DNA from: Candidatus Acetothermia bacterium
GTDB taxonomy: Bacteria > Bipolaricaulota > Bipolaricaulia > RBG-16-55-9 > JANLFV01
Reading direction: 5' to 3'
NCBI GenBank assembly: GCA_028275195.1
Contig: JAPWVC010000007.1
Span: forward strand, 1 to 24,296
DNA length: 24,296 nt
Part shown: positions 1-8,363 of the stretch, one piece after another
How positions within the stretch are numbered: position 1 is the first letter of the stretch
How the letters are laid out: each line of letters starts with the position of its first letter
Made by a program: the position numbers and the translations under genes
Notes under the pieces: generated by a model
Databases searched by the model: none
The model's input: only the letters and a program-made list of their open reading frames with translations
What the model was told of the DNA's origin: nothing

Positions 1-1
1 T

Positions 2-298
2 ATGGCTGGAGAGATCGGCGGAGGGGTCCAGACCCCAGGGTTCCTCGGGATCGGGAAGCTCTACATCACCAGCGAGAAGTTCATCTCCGCGGAGGGAGGG
101 ATCCGGAGGGTCGTCTGGATGCCGAAGGAGCTGAAGGAGGAGATCCGGGAGCGGCTGGAGAAGCGGCTTCAGGAGATCGGTGAGCCTGAACTGATCGATA
201 AGATCGCCACCGAAGAGGAGGCCACGACCACCGAGCAGCTCCTGGAGTTCCTCCAGAGGGTGGGCCATCCGGCCCTGGAGATGGAGCCGATCATCTAG
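2..298 (+). CDS. acsB: Acetyl-CoA synthase catalytic (beta) subunit AcsB, C-terminal fragment
   Basis: This is the last 98 codons of acetyl-CoA synthase, which assembles acetyl-CoA from CO, a corrinoid-bound methyl group and CoA at its nickel-containing A-cluster. The gene is cut by the window edge, so the first visible Met is internal and not the true start. The stretch GGGVQTPGFLGIGKL followed by FISAEGGIRRVVWMPKELK is typical of the C-terminal domain of the AcsB/CdhC family, as I know it. The A-cluster cysteines would lie upstream and cannot be checked. The TAG stop is followed after 9 bases by acsC, so it is the first visible member of a seven-gene acs/coo operon. Confidence 0.92.
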   Translation: MAGEIGGGVQTPGFLGIGKLYITSEKFISAEGGIRRVVWMPKELKEEIRERLEKRLQEIGEPELIDKIATEEEATTTEQLLEFLQRVGHPALEMEPII

Positions 299-307
299 GA
301 GGGGGCA

Positions 308-1657
308 GTGAAGAAGCTGACCGGCATCGACATATATAAGCTCCTGCCGAAGACGAACTGCGGGGACTGCCACTTCCCCACCTGTATGGCCTTTGCCATG
401 CAAGTGGCGGCGAAGAAGGTGGCCCTGGAGCAGTGCCCTCACGCCTCTGCCGAGGCCAAGGCCGCCCTGGGTGAGGCCCAGGCCCCGCCGATGCGGACAG
501 TCCGGATCGGGACGGGGGAGCGAGAGTTCGTGGTCGGTGGGGAGACGGTCCTCTTCCGCCACGAGGAGAGGTTCTATCATCCGACGGGGATCGCCATTAG
601 GGTCCCCGACAACCTGGGGGAGCAGGAGCTGGCCGAGCGGGTGGAGCGGATCAACCAGCTCAGGTTCGTCCGGGTGGGCCAGGAGATTGGAGTGGACCTG
701 GTGGCGGTCGAGCATCGTGGTGATGGCAACAGCAGCCGCTATGCCGGTGTGGTCGAGCGAGTCCGGGGGAGAACGAAGCTCCCGCTGGTCCTCCTCTGCC
801 CTGACCCGAAGGCCCTGGCTCCGGCCCTCGAGTCCATCGCGGGGAGCCGGCCCTTGGTCTGGGCCGCCACCCCCGAGAATTGGGAGGAGATGAGCTCGCT
901 GGCCGCAAGATACAAGGTCCCACTAGCAGTCCGGGCCCCAACACTGGAGGGGCTGGTCGAGCTCGTCGAGCGGGTGAAAGGGAAGGGAGCCGAGGAGCTG
1001 GTCCTCGACCCCGGCGGGAGAGGGCTCTTGGAGAACCTGACCAGGCTGATCCTCATCCGCCGGCTCGCCCTGGAGAAGACCTTCCGCCCGCTCGGGTATC
1101 CCACGCTCGTCTTCGCTGAGAGCAACTCCCCGATGGAGGAGGCGGCCGAGGCGACGGCCTACATCTGCAAGTATGGCGGGATCGTGGTGATAGAGGGCGT
1201 GGAGAGCTGGGAGATCCTGCCCTTGCTGACCGTCCGACAGAACATCTACACCGATCCACAAGTCCCCAATGCCATCGAGGCCAAGCTCTACGAGGTCGGT
1301 GCCCCGAACGAGGAGAGCCCCGTGCTCGTCACCACCAACTTCGCCCTCACCTACTTCACCGTCGAGGGGGAGGTGGAGAACTCCAAGGTCCCGGCCTACA
1401 TCGCGGTCGTGAACACCGAGGGGCTGGGAGTCCTCAACGCCTATGCCGATGACAAGTTCACGGCCGAGCGGATCATCAAGGCGGTCAAGGATTACGGAGT
1501 GATGGAAAGAGTCCGGCATAAGAAGCTGATCATCCCCGGGCTGGTGGCGGTCCTGAAGATGGAGATCCAGGAGGAGACCGGCTGGGAGGTGATCGTCGGC
1601 CCCGAGGATGCGGCCGGGATCCCCGCCTTCCTGAGGAACGAATGGAGCCCGAACTAG
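308..1657 (+). CDS. acsC: Corrinoid iron-sulfur protein large (gamma) subunit AcsC
   Basis: Large subunit of the corrinoid iron-sulfur protein (CoFeSP), which carries the methyl group from methyl-THF (placed by AcsE) to acetyl-CoA synthase. It is 449 residues, the normal family length. The N-terminus has the [4Fe-4S] cysteine pattern C18-X2-C21-X4-C26-X16-C43 (TNCGDCHFPTC...QCPH), followed by a TIM-barrel region and a C-terminal cobamide-binding part (about 320-440) with TTNFALTYF and GLGVLNAYADDKF. The start is GTG at 308, with AGGAGG at 298-303 directly upstream; no later start would keep the cluster. It lies 9 bases after acsB and just before acsV, an order seen in known acs operons. Confidence 0.97.
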   Translation: MKKLTGIDIYKLLPKTNCGDCHFPTCMAFAMQVAAKKVALEQCPHASAEAKAALGEAQAPPMRTVRIGTGEREFVVGGETVLFRHEERFYHPTGIAIRVPDNLGEQELAERVERINQLRFVRVGQEIGVDLVAVEHRGDGNSSRYAGVVERVRGRTKLPLVLLCPDPKALAPALESIAGSRPLVWAATPENWEEMSSLAARYKVPLAVRAPTLEGLVELVERVKGKGAEELVLDPGGRGLLENLTRLILIRRLALEKTFRPLGYPTLVFAESNSPMEEAAEATAYICKYGGIVVIEGVESWEILPLLTVRQNIYTDPQVPNAIEAKLYEVGAPNEESPVLVTTNFALTYFTVEGEVENSKVPAYIAVVNTEGLGVLNAYADDKFTAERIIKAVKDYGVMERVRHKKLIIPGLVAVLKMEIQEETGWEVIVGPEDAAGIPAFLRNEWSPN

Positions 1658-1659
1658 CG

Positions 1660-3582
1660 ATGAAGAAGGTCCGGGTCACCTTCTACCCCAACAATGAGGC
1701 CGTCGAGGCCGAGCGAGGGAAGTCCCTCTTGGAGATCGCCAAGGAGGCGGGGATCTTCATCGCCTCGATCTGCGGCGGGGACGGGATCTGCGGCCGTTGC
1801 CGGGTGATCATCAAGGGCGGAGAGGTCGAGGCCGCCCCCACTACTCTGCTCACCCGGGAGGAGATCCAGCGAGGCTATGCCCTCGCCTGCCAGACCAAGG
1901 TCCTCGGGGATGTCGAGGTCCTGATCCCGCCGGAGTCGCGGGCCGAAGGGGCTCAGATCCTCATCGACGAGGACGCCCAACGGTTCCGGGCACTCTATGC
2001 CGCCTCGGAGGAGGAGACCCTCTTCCGGCACGACCCTCTGGTGAAGAAGTTATATCTCGAGCTCCCCCAGCCGACCTTGCAGGACAACCTGGCGGACCAG
2101 GAGAGGCTCTTCCGCGAGATCCGCCGCTATATCCCCGCCCCACAGCCTATACAGATGGGGCTCAAGGTCCTCCAGTCCCTCCCCAGAATATTGAGGGAGA
2201 GCGGCTGGAAGGTGACCGTGACCCTAGGGAGGCGGGGCGGGACCACGGAGGTAATCCAGGTCGAGCCGGGGGACCGCGCGGGCCAAAACTATGGCCTGGC
2301 CGTCGATGTCGGGACCTCGACCGTCGTGGCCCACCTCGTGGACCTCTCCACCTCCAGGACGATCGATGCCGAGGCCTGCTACAACTCCCAGATGCCCTTC
2401 GGGGAGGAGGTGACCCGCCGGATCATCTACGCCGAGCGGGAGGGGCTGAAGCCCCTGAATGAGGCGATCATCGGTGATATCAATAACCTGATCTCGGCCC
2501 TCATCTTGAGGAACCGGGCCGAGCTCAGCGATGTGACCGCCCTCTGCTGCGCTGGGAATACGACGATGCTCCACTTCCTCTTGGGGCTCGACCCCACGAG
2601 GATCCGGAAGAGCCCCTACATCCCCGCGGCCGCAGCTCCACCGCCGGTCCGGGCCGCGGAGGTCGGGATCAAGATCAACCCCCGCGGGCTCCTCTATGTC
2701 ATGCCCATCATCGGGAGCTGGGTCGGCGGGGACACCACCGCGGGGATCCTGGCCACTGGGCTCTACCAGACGAAGCGGCTGACGATGTTCATCGACATCG
2801 GGACCAATGGGGAGATCGTCCTGGGGAACCGGGATTGGCTCCTCACCTGCTCCACCTCCGCCGGGCCGGCCTTCGAGGGGAGCGGGGTGAAGTGCGGGAT
2901 GAAGGCCAGCCGAGGGGCGATCGAGCGGATCGAGCTCTCACCCGATGGCTACCTCCGCTACAAGACGATCGGGGACGCTAAGCCCAAGGGGCTCTGCGGC
3001 TCGGGGCTGATCGATGCCGTAGCTGGGCTCTTCGCCGCCGGCTATATCGACCGCTCGGGGAAGCTCCTCCCCGATAGCTCCCCTCGAATTCGCGAACGGG
3101 ACGGCCAGCTCGAGTTCCTCCTCGTCCCCGCGGGGCGGACGGAGACCGGGAGGGAGATCGTCATCACCCAGCCGGATATCGAAAACCTCTTGCGGGCCAA
3201 GGCCGCGATCTTTGCCGGGGCGAAGATCCTCCTCAAGTCCATGGGGCTGGAGTTCAAGGACATCGAGCAGCTCCTCATCGCCGGTGGGTTCGGGAACTAC
3301 CTCGACCGGGAGAAGGCGATCATGATCGGCCTGATCCCGGACATCCCACTGGAGCGGATCCGGTTCGTGGGGAATACCTCGATCATCGGGGCGAAGATGG
3401 CCCTCCTCTCGGAGGAGGCCTATGCCCGGGCCCATGAGATCTCAAAGTCGGTCACCTACTATGACCTCATCACCTACCCCTATTACTACGACGAGTTCAT
3501 CTCGGCCAAGTTCCTCCCCCACACCGACCTCGGGCTCTTCCCCACGGTGGCGAAGCGGCTGGGACTGGAGGCGCGGGTCTGA
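1660..3582 (+). CDS. acsV: Reductive activator of the corrinoid protein (RACo), ferredoxin/ASKHA ATPase AcsV
   Basis: ATP-dependent reactivator that reduces accidentally oxidised Co(II) in the corrinoid iron-sulfur protein to active Co(I). The N-terminus is a [2Fe-2S] ferredoxin domain with CX5CX2C (ICGGDGICGRC) and a fourth Cys in LACQTK about 30 residues on. After a linker, a long ASKHA-type region (DUF4445) carries nucleotide-binding signatures such as LAVDVGTSTVVAHLVDL, MFIDIGTNGEIVLGN and LLIAGGFGNYLDREKA. Length of 640 residues fits the family. I prefer ATG 1660, which gives MKKVRVTFYP and leaves 2 bases after acsC. An in-frame ATG at 1642 has a GAGGA 4 bases upstream and would overlap acsC by 16 bases, so it remains possible. 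Confidence 0.94.
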   Translation: MKKVRVTFYPNNEAVEAERGKSLLEIAKEAGIFIASICGGDGICGRCRVIIKGGEVEAAPTTLLTREEIQRGYALACQTKVLGDVEVLIPPESRAEGAQILIDEDAQRFRALYAASEEETLFRHDPLVKKLYLELPQPTLQDNLADQERLFREIRRYIPAPQPIQMGLKVLQSLPRILRESGWKVTVTLGRRGGTTEVIQVEPGDRAGQNYGLAVDVGTSTVVAHLVDLSTSRTIDAEACYNSQMPFGEEVTRRIIYAEREGLKPLNEAIIGDINNLISALILRNRAELSDVTALCCAGNTTMLHFLLGLDPTRIRKSPYIPAAAAPPPVRAAEVGIKINPRGLLYVMPIIGSWVGGDTTAGILATGLYQTKRLTMFIDIGTNGEIVLGNRDWLLTCSTSAGPAFEGSGVKCGMKASRGAIERIELSPDGYLRYKTIGDAKPKGLCGSGLIDAVAGLFAAGYIDRSGKLLPDSSPRIRERDGQLEFLLVPAGRTETGREIVITQPDIENLLRAKAAIFAGAKILLKSMGLEFKDIEQLLIAGGFGNYLDREKAIMIGLIPDIPLERIRFVGNTSIIGAKMALLSEEAYARAHEISKSVTYYDLITYPYYYDEFISAKFLPHTDLGLFPTVAKRLGLEARV

Positions 3583-3587
3583 TCTTG

Positions 3588-4364
3588 ATGCCCTTTACGA
3601 TCGCCGTAGCGGGGAAGGGCGGGACGGGGAAGACGACGCTTGCCGCCCTCTTGATCGGGCTCCTCAAGGAGAGAGGGGCCGGCCCGGTCCTGGCCGTCGA
3701 TGCCGACCCCAATGCGAACTTGAACGAGCTTCTGGGGCTAAAGGTCGCCCGGACGGTCGGGGAGCTCCGCGAGGAGACCCTCGAGCGGATCGCCGACCTC
3801 CCCCCGGGCCTCCCCAAGGAGCAGTATTTGGAGCTCGGGCTCCAGGAGTGCCTGGTGGAGGACGAGGGCGTGGATCTCCTGGTCATGGGCCACGGCGAGG
3901 GGCCGAAGTGCTATTGCATGGTCAACCACATCCTGCGGAAATACATCGATGTGCTCCGGGGGAATTATCGCTATGTCGTGATCGACAACGAGGCGGGGAT
4001 GGAGCACCTCTCTCGCCGGACGACCCAGGATGTCGATGCCCTGCTCATCGTCGCCAAGCCTGAGCCGATCTCGATCCGCTCGGCTAAGCGGATCAGCGAG
4101 CTGGCGGAGAAGCTCAAGCTGCGCGTCAAGGCGCGATATCTCCTGGTGAACGATGTGCCTGGCGAGCTCTCATTGGCCTTGGAGGAGGAGCTGGCCCGGA
4201 CCGGCCTACCCCTGCTCGGGCTGGTCCCTCACGATGAGGGCCTCTTCCGATTGGCACTGGCGGGGCAGCCGCTCGAGGGGCTCCCGGCCGACTCCCCGGC
4301 AAAGAGGGCGATGGCCCAGATACTGGAAGCGATAGGAGAACCGCAGAGAGCGATGGATCGCTAG
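3588..4364 (+). CDS. cooC: CODH/ACS nickel-insertion ATPase, CooC/AcsF family
   Basis: MinD/SIMIBI-class ATPase that helps load nickel into CO dehydrogenase or acetyl-CoA synthase (named CooC or AcsF depending on the target). Visible motifs are the deviant Walker A GKGGTGKTT (10-17), the switch-like AVDADPNANL (36-45), and the CXC motif Cys108-Tyr-Cys110, which binds metal at the dimer interface in characterised CooC proteins. It is 258 residues, normal for the family. A TTG at 3585 sits immediately before the ATG at 3588; I use the ATG. The gap after acsV is 5 bases. Its place between acsV and acsD matches the acsF position of Moorella, so an ACS-directed role is plausible, but the sequence alone does not separate AcsF from CooC. 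Confidence 0.93.
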   Translation: MPFTIAVAGKGGTGKTTLAALLIGLLKERGAGPVLAVDADPNANLNELLGLKVARTVGELREETLERIADLPPGLPKEQYLELGLQECLVEDEGVDLLVMGHGEGPKCYCMVNHILRKYIDVLRGNYRYVVIDNEAGMEHLSRRTTQDVDALLIVAKPEPISIRSAKRISELAEKLKLRVKARYLLVNDVPGELSLALEEELARTGLPLLGLVPHDEGLFRLALAGQPLEGLPADSPAKRAMAQILEAIGEPQRAMDR

Positions 4365-4366
4365 GA

Positions 4367-4386
4367 GCGAGGCTGCAAGGCTTCGC
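4367..4386 (+). other. Intercistronic RNA hairpin with GCAA tetraloop
   Basis: In the 51-base gap between cooC and acsD, bases 4367-4374 pair with 4379-4386 (8 bp, including two G-U pairs) around the loop GCAA, a GNRA-type tetraloop. It lies just after the cooC stop and is followed by a short TCTTT and then by the acsD ribosome site AGGAGG (4400-4405). The pairing is directly visible. A role in RNA processing, stability or partial attenuation, setting CoFeSP small-subunit level relative to upstream genes, is inference. Confidence 0.4.
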
Positions 4387-4415
4387 ACGCTCTTTGAGTA
4401 GGAGGTTGAGATAGT

Positions 4416-5384
4416 ATGGAGCTAAAGATCCCCGAGGTGAAGCAGCGCTGGCCGAACCCGATCAATACCGTCAAGATCGGGGCCACAAGGGATGAGGGCG
4501 GGACCCGGACCTCGACCGTCACCGTGGGCGGGGCCACCTCGTTGCCTTTCTATCACTTTGAGGGGACGATCCCCCACCCACCGGTCGTGGCGATGGAGGT
4601 CTGGGACATCCCCGGGGAGGAGTGGCCTGAGGCCGTAAAGGAGCCTTTCGCGGATGTGATGCACGATCCTGGGGAGTGGGCCAAGAGATGCGTCGAGTAT
4701 GGTGCCGAGCTCGTCTGCCTCCGCCTGAAGGGGTGCGACCCCAACGGGGCGAACAAGTCCCCAGAGGAGGCGGCCCGGGCGGCCAGGCGAGTCTTGGAAT
4801 CGGTCGGGGTCCCGTTGATCATCTGGGGCTGCGGGAACGATGAGAAGGACAATGAGGTCTTCCCCCTGGTGGCCGAGGCCGTGGCGGGCGAGAATTGCCT
4901 CCTCGGGACGATCACCGAGGATAATTACAAGACCCTCACGGCCCTCTGCACCGCTTACAAGCACAAGTTGATCGCCGAGTCCCCCGTGGACATCAACATC
5001 GCCAAGCAGGTTAACATCCTCGCGCTCGACGCCGGTTTCAAGCTCGAGGACATCGTGATCTTCCCCCAGTCGGGGGCCCTGGGCTACGGGATCGAGTATG
5101 TCTATTCCATCATGGAGCGGACGCGGATCGCCGGGCTCAAGGGGGATAAGGTGATGGCAATGCCCATATTATGTGACATCGGGATCGAGGTCTGGGGAGT
5201 CAAGGAGGCGAAGGCCCCGGTCCCGGAGTGGGGTGATCCCAAGCTCCGCGGGCCACTTTGGGAGGCCACGACCGCTTATGTCTATCTCCTCGCGGGGGCC
5301 GACATCCTGATCATGCGCCACCCCGAGGCGGTCCGGGCGACCAAAGCCACGATCGCAAAGCTCATGGGGCTCGATGGGAGGTGA
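4416..5384 (+). CDS. acsD: Corrinoid iron-sulfur protein small (delta) subunit AcsD
   Basis: Small subunit of CoFeSP, partner of AcsC in the heterodimer that shuttles the methyl group; it forms the TIM barrel that covers the corrinoid. It is 322 residues, matching the bacterial family. The N-terminal TVTVGGATSLPFYHFEG and WDIPGEEWPEAVKEPF, the core LVCLRLKGCDPNG, and late MRHPEAV are characteristic of AcsD/CdhD proteins. The start ATG has AGGAGG 10 bases upstream (4400-4405). It sits 51 bases after cooC, the largest gap in the operon, and its TGA stop lies inside the ribosome-binding site of acsE, so the two are probably translationally linked. Confidence 0.97.
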   Translation: MELKIPEVKQRWPNPINTVKIGATRDEGGTRTSTVTVGGATSLPFYHFEGTIPHPPVVAMEVWDIPGEEWPEAVKEPFADVMHDPGEWAKRCVEYGAELVCLRLKGCDPNGANKSPEEAARAARRVLESVGVPLIIWGCGNDEKDNEVFPLVAEAVAGENCLLGTITEDNYKTLTALCTAYKHKLIAESPVDINIAKQVNILALDAGFKLEDIVIFPQSGALGYGIEYVYSIMERTRIAGLKGDKVMAMPILCDIGIEVWGVKEAKAPVPEWGDPKLRGPLWEATTAYVYLLAGADILIMRHPEAVRATKATIAKLMGLDGR

Positions 5385-5390
5385 GGGCCG

Positions 5391-6194
5391 ATGATCCTCA
5401 TTGGTGAGCGGATCAACGCCAGTTTTAAGGACATCAAGCAGGCGATCCTGGAGAAGGACAAAAGGCCGGTCCAGGAGTGGGCTCGCCGACAGGCCGAGGC
5501 GGGGGCTGACTACCTCGATGTGAACATCGGCGCGGTCTCGAAGAAGCCGGAGGACATGGCCTGGCTGGTCGAGACGGTCCAGGAGGCCGTCCCCACCCCC
5601 ATCTCAGTCGATAGCACGACCGTCGAGGTCATCAAGGCCGGCTTGAAGGCCCTCGATGGCCGGCCGGTCTTGATCAACTCCACTACCGCCGACGACCGGA
5701 AGCTGGAGCAGTTGATCCCCCTGGCAGTGGAATACAACGCCAGCCTGATCGGGGTGGCGATGGATGAGCGCGGAAGCCCTCAGGATGTGGCCCGCAGGGT
5801 CGAGAACGGGGCGAAGATCTTCGCCGCGGCGGTGGAGGCCGGTCTCACCCCGGAGAGGATCTTCCTCGACCCGATCCTCATGCCCATAAAGTTCATGCAG
5901 GCCCAGGTAAAGAATGTCCTGGAGGCGATCCAGCAGTATACGATGCTCTCAGATCCCCCGCCCCACATCTCCGTGGGATTGAGCAACATCTGCTCCAAGG
6001 CCGCCGAGAGGGGGCTGATCACCCGGACCTTCCTGGTGATGGCCATGGCCTTCGGGCTCGATGCCGCGGTCTGTAATGTCATGGATAGCGAGCTATTGGA
6101 CGCGATCGCCACGGCCGAATTGATCCTGAACAAGGAGATCTACAGCGATTCCTATCTCCGGGCCTTCAGGATGAAGATGGCACGCGCCGGCTAG
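5391..6194 (+). CDS. acsE: Methyltetrahydrofolate:corrinoid iron-sulfur protein methyltransferase AcsE
   Basis: Transfers the N5-methyl group of methyl-THF to Co(I) of CoFeSP, joining the methyl and carbonyl branches. It is a 267-residue pterin-binding TIM barrel of normal length. Residues equivalent to the folate-binding site of the Moorella enzyme are present and nearly at the same numbers: Asp74 (ISVDST), Asn96 (LINSTT), Asp160 (LDPILMP) and Asn199 (SVGLSN). The absence of the extra domains of MetH supports AcsE rather than methionine synthase. GGGAGGTGAGG at 5377-5387 gives a strong ribosome site that overlaps the acsD stop; the ATG follows 6 bases after acsD. Confidence 0.97.
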   Translation: MILIGERINASFKDIKQAILEKDKRPVQEWARRQAEAGADYLDVNIGAVSKKPEDMAWLVETVQEAVPTPISVDSTTVEVIKAGLKALDGRPVLINSTTADDRKLEQLIPLAVEYNASLIGVAMDERGSPQDVARRVENGAKIFAAAVEAGLTPERIFLDPILMPIKFMQAQVKNVLEAIQQYTMLSDPPPHISVGLSNICSKAAERGLITRTFLVMAMAFGLDAAVCNVMDSELLDAIATAELILNKEIYSDSYLRAFRMKMARAG

Positions 6195-6200
6195 ATCGGC

Positions 6201-6206
6201 TATAAT
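6201..6206 (+). promoter_or_regulatory. Possible internal -10 element before cooS
   Basis: A perfect TATAAT lies in the 45-base acsE-cooS gap, an unusually A/T-rich patch for this G+C-rich DNA. No convincing TTGACA-like -35 is found 15-19 bases upstream, and there is no clear extended -10. It may be an internal promoter giving extra cooS transcript, or chance. Confidence 0.25.
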
Positions 6207-6239
6207 TTTGGAGTCATTATCAATCAGGAGGAGGCGATA

Positions 6240-8135
6240 ATGGCGAAGGAGAGGACTATCGATCATGCGTCTTGGGAGATGCTGAAGCGGGCCGAGGCCG
6301 AGCATCTGGAAACGGCCTGGGAGCGGTATGAGCTCCAGCGGCCGCAGTGCGGCTTCGGCCAACTGGGCCTCTGCTGCCGAATCTGCAATATGGGCCCTTG
6401 CCGGATCGACCCCTTCGGGAAGGGGCCGCGGGTGGGGGTCTGCGGGGCCGATGCCGATACGATCGCCGCGAGAAACCTAGCGAGGATGATCGCCGCCGGG
6501 GCGGCGGCCCACTCCGACCACGGGCGGGATGTGGCCCACGCCTTGCTCCTCGCCGCCTCGGAGGAGAGCGACTACCGGATCAAGGACCCGGCCAAGCTCC
6601 GCGAGGTAGCAAGGGCCTACGGGATCGGCCTGGACGGGGCGAGCGACCGTGAGATCGCTAAAGCTCTGGCCGAGCGGGCCCTGGCGAACTTCGGCCAGCA
6701 AGAGGGGGAGCTCGAGCTGGCCTTGCGGGCCCCGAAGAAGCGGGTCGAGCGCTGGCGCGAGCTCGGAATTATCCCTCGCGGGATCGACCGTGAGGTCGTG
6801 GAGATCATGCACCGGACGACGATGGGGGTGGACACCGACTACCGGAACATCATCCAGCAGGGCTTAAGGTGCGCCCTCGCCGACGGCTGGGGCGGGTCGA
6901 TGATCGCCACCGAGCTCCAGGACATCCTCTTCGGGACACCCGAGCCGCTCCGGGCCAGGGTGAACCTCGGGGTCCTGGAAGAAGATAAAGTGAACATCGT
7001 CGTCCACGGCCACGAGCCGACCCTCTCGGAGATGGTGGTGGCCGCGGCCCAAGATCCCGAGCTCCTCAAGCTGGCGGAGCAGAAGGGGGCGAAGGGGATC
7101 AACATCTCCGGGATCTGCTGCACCGCCAACGAGATCCTGATGCGCCACGGGATCCCGATCGCGGGGAACTTCCTCCAGCAGGAGCTGGCGGTCATGACCG
7201 GCGCGGTCGACTTGATGATGGTCGATGTCCAGTGCATTATGCCGGCCCTGGCGGACCTGGTCAAGCACTTCCATACCAAGCTCGTCACCACCTCTCCCAA
7301 AGCCAAATTCCCCGGGGTGGAGCACATCGAATTCTCCGAGGAGCGGGCCTTGGAGGTGGCCAAGGAGATCGTCCGCCTCGGGGTGGAGAACTTCTCCCGC
7401 CGCTCAGGGAAGCCCTTCATCCCCAAGGAGACGATGGACCTGATCGCGGGGTTCACCGCCGAGTCGGTCTTCAACTTCTTGGGAGGCACCTACCGCGCCA
7501 CCTACCGACCGCTGAACGACGCGATCATCGACGGCCGCTTGCGCGGGGCCGCGGGGATCGTGGGGTGCAACAACCCCAAGATCACCCACGACTGGGCGCA
7601 TGTGGAGATGGCCAAGGAACTGATCAAGCATGATGTCTTGGTGGTCACGACCGGCTGCTCGGCGATCGCGGACGCCAAGCACGGCCTCCTCCGGCCGGAG
7701 GTGGCCTTCGAGCTGGCGGGCAAGGGCTTGCAGGAGATCTGCGAGGCCGTGGGGATACCGCCGGTGCTCCATGTCGGCTCCTGCGTCGATAATTCCAGGA
7801 TCCTGATGACCCTCACTCATGTGGTCAACGAGGGCGGGCTCGGCGAGGACATCTCCGACCTTCCGGTCGCCGGGGCCGCGCCGGAGTGGATGAGCGAGAA
7901 GGCCGTGGCGATCGGGTTCTACTTCGTGGCCTCGGGGGTCTTCACCGTCCTGGGTTTTCCCTTCCAAATCTACGGCTCCAAAAAGCTCCATAAGCTCCTC
8001 ACTGAGGAACTGGAGGGGACAGTGGGGGGGAAGTTCGCCTTCGAGCAAGACCCGATCAAGGCCGCCCATCTGATGATCGAGCACATCGAGAAGAAGCGCG
8101 CGGCCCTCAAGCTCAGGGAGGTCATGTATGCCTGA
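6240..8135 (+). CDS. cooS: Ni-containing carbon monoxide dehydrogenase catalytic subunit CooS/AcsA
   Basis: Anaerobic CODH that interconverts CO2 and CO at the Ni-Fe-S C-cluster and supplies CO to acetyl-CoA synthase. All cluster ligands expected from known CODH structures are visible. Cys37 and Cys45 fit the D-cluster shared between subunits. Cys46, Cys49, Cys54 and Cys68 fit the B-cluster. His258 (VHGHEP), Cys294 (or adjacent Cys293), Cys332, Cys443, Cys473 and Cys515 fit the C-cluster. At 631 residues it has the full family length. AGGAGGAGG at 6227-6234 precedes the ATG. Its position after acsE, at the far end of the acs operon, makes an ACS-coupled role (AcsA) likely. The end overlaps the next small gene by 8 bases. 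Confidence 0.97.
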   Translation: MAKERTIDHASWEMLKRAEAEHLETAWERYELQRPQCGFGQLGLCCRICNMGPCRIDPFGKGPRVGVCGADADTIAARNLARMIAAGAAAHSDHGRDVAHALLLAASEESDYRIKDPAKLREVARAYGIGLDGASDREIAKALAERALANFGQQEGELELALRAPKKRVERWRELGIIPRGIDREVVEIMHRTTMGVDTDYRNIIQQGLRCALADGWGGSMIATELQDILFGTPEPLRARVNLGVLEEDKVNIVVHGHEPTLSEMVVAAAQDPELLKLAEQKGAKGINISGICCTANEILMRHGIPIAGNFLQQELAVMTGAVDLMMVDVQCIMPALADLVKHFHTKLVTTSPKAKFPGVEHIEFSEERALEVAKEIVRLGVENFSRRSGKPFIPKETMDLIAGFTAESVFNFLGGTYRATYRPLNDAIIDGRLRGAAGIVGCNNPKITHDWAHVEMAKELIKHDVLVVTTGCSAIADAKHGLLRPEVAFELAGKGLQEICEAVGIPPVLHVGSCVDNSRILMTLTHVVNEGGLGEDISDLPVAGAAPEWMSEKAVAIGFYFVASGVFTVLGFPFQIYGSKKLHKLLTEELEGTVGGKFAFEQDPIKAAHLMIEHIEKKRAALKLREVMYA

Positions 8136-8325
8136 AGGGAGCCCGGCCGGAATGGCCCTCACCCTCAGCTTGAGCGCTGAGGAGGCCCTGCGCCTCGAGG
8201 AGATCATCCTCGACCGGGACAAGGATGAGGCGCTCAAGTTCATCTTGGAGGTGCTCCAGCCCAAGCTCCAGGCCAAAGAGAGGAGGGCAATGGACCGAAA
8301 GAGGGGGATGGGCCTCTCGATCTGA
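8128..8325 (+). CDS. Small conserved-context protein of unknown function (65 aa)
   Basis: I do not recognise this family. The ATG at 8128 overlaps the end of cooS by 8 bases and is served by GGGAGG inside cooS (about 8117-8122), suggesting translational coupling. An alternative ATG at 8152 would give a 57-residue product. The product is soluble, has no cysteine or membrane segment, and is predicted by eye to be mainly helical: LSLSAEEALRLEEIILDRDK, then EALKFILEVLQPKLQ, then a very basic tail (KERRAMDRKRG). Lying between cooS and a cooT-like gene, it could be a CODH assembly or partner protein, but that is context-based inference only. Confidence 0.7.
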   Translation: MPEGSPAGMALTLSLSAEEALRLEEIILDRDKDEALKFILEVLQPKLQAKERRAMDRKRGMGLSI

Positions 8326-8363
8326 CCTAGCCTTTAGACTAGAGGGAGGTTGAGGAGAGAGCG

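Noticed and set aside
7404..8276. A long open frame (290 codons) on the - strand opposite cooS
   Set aside because: It is a shadow caused by G+C-rich codon bias. The + strand cooS keeps every cluster ligand, while this frame shows no recognisable domain. The same holds for other long opposite-strand frames, for example opposite acsC, acsV and the WD40 gene.
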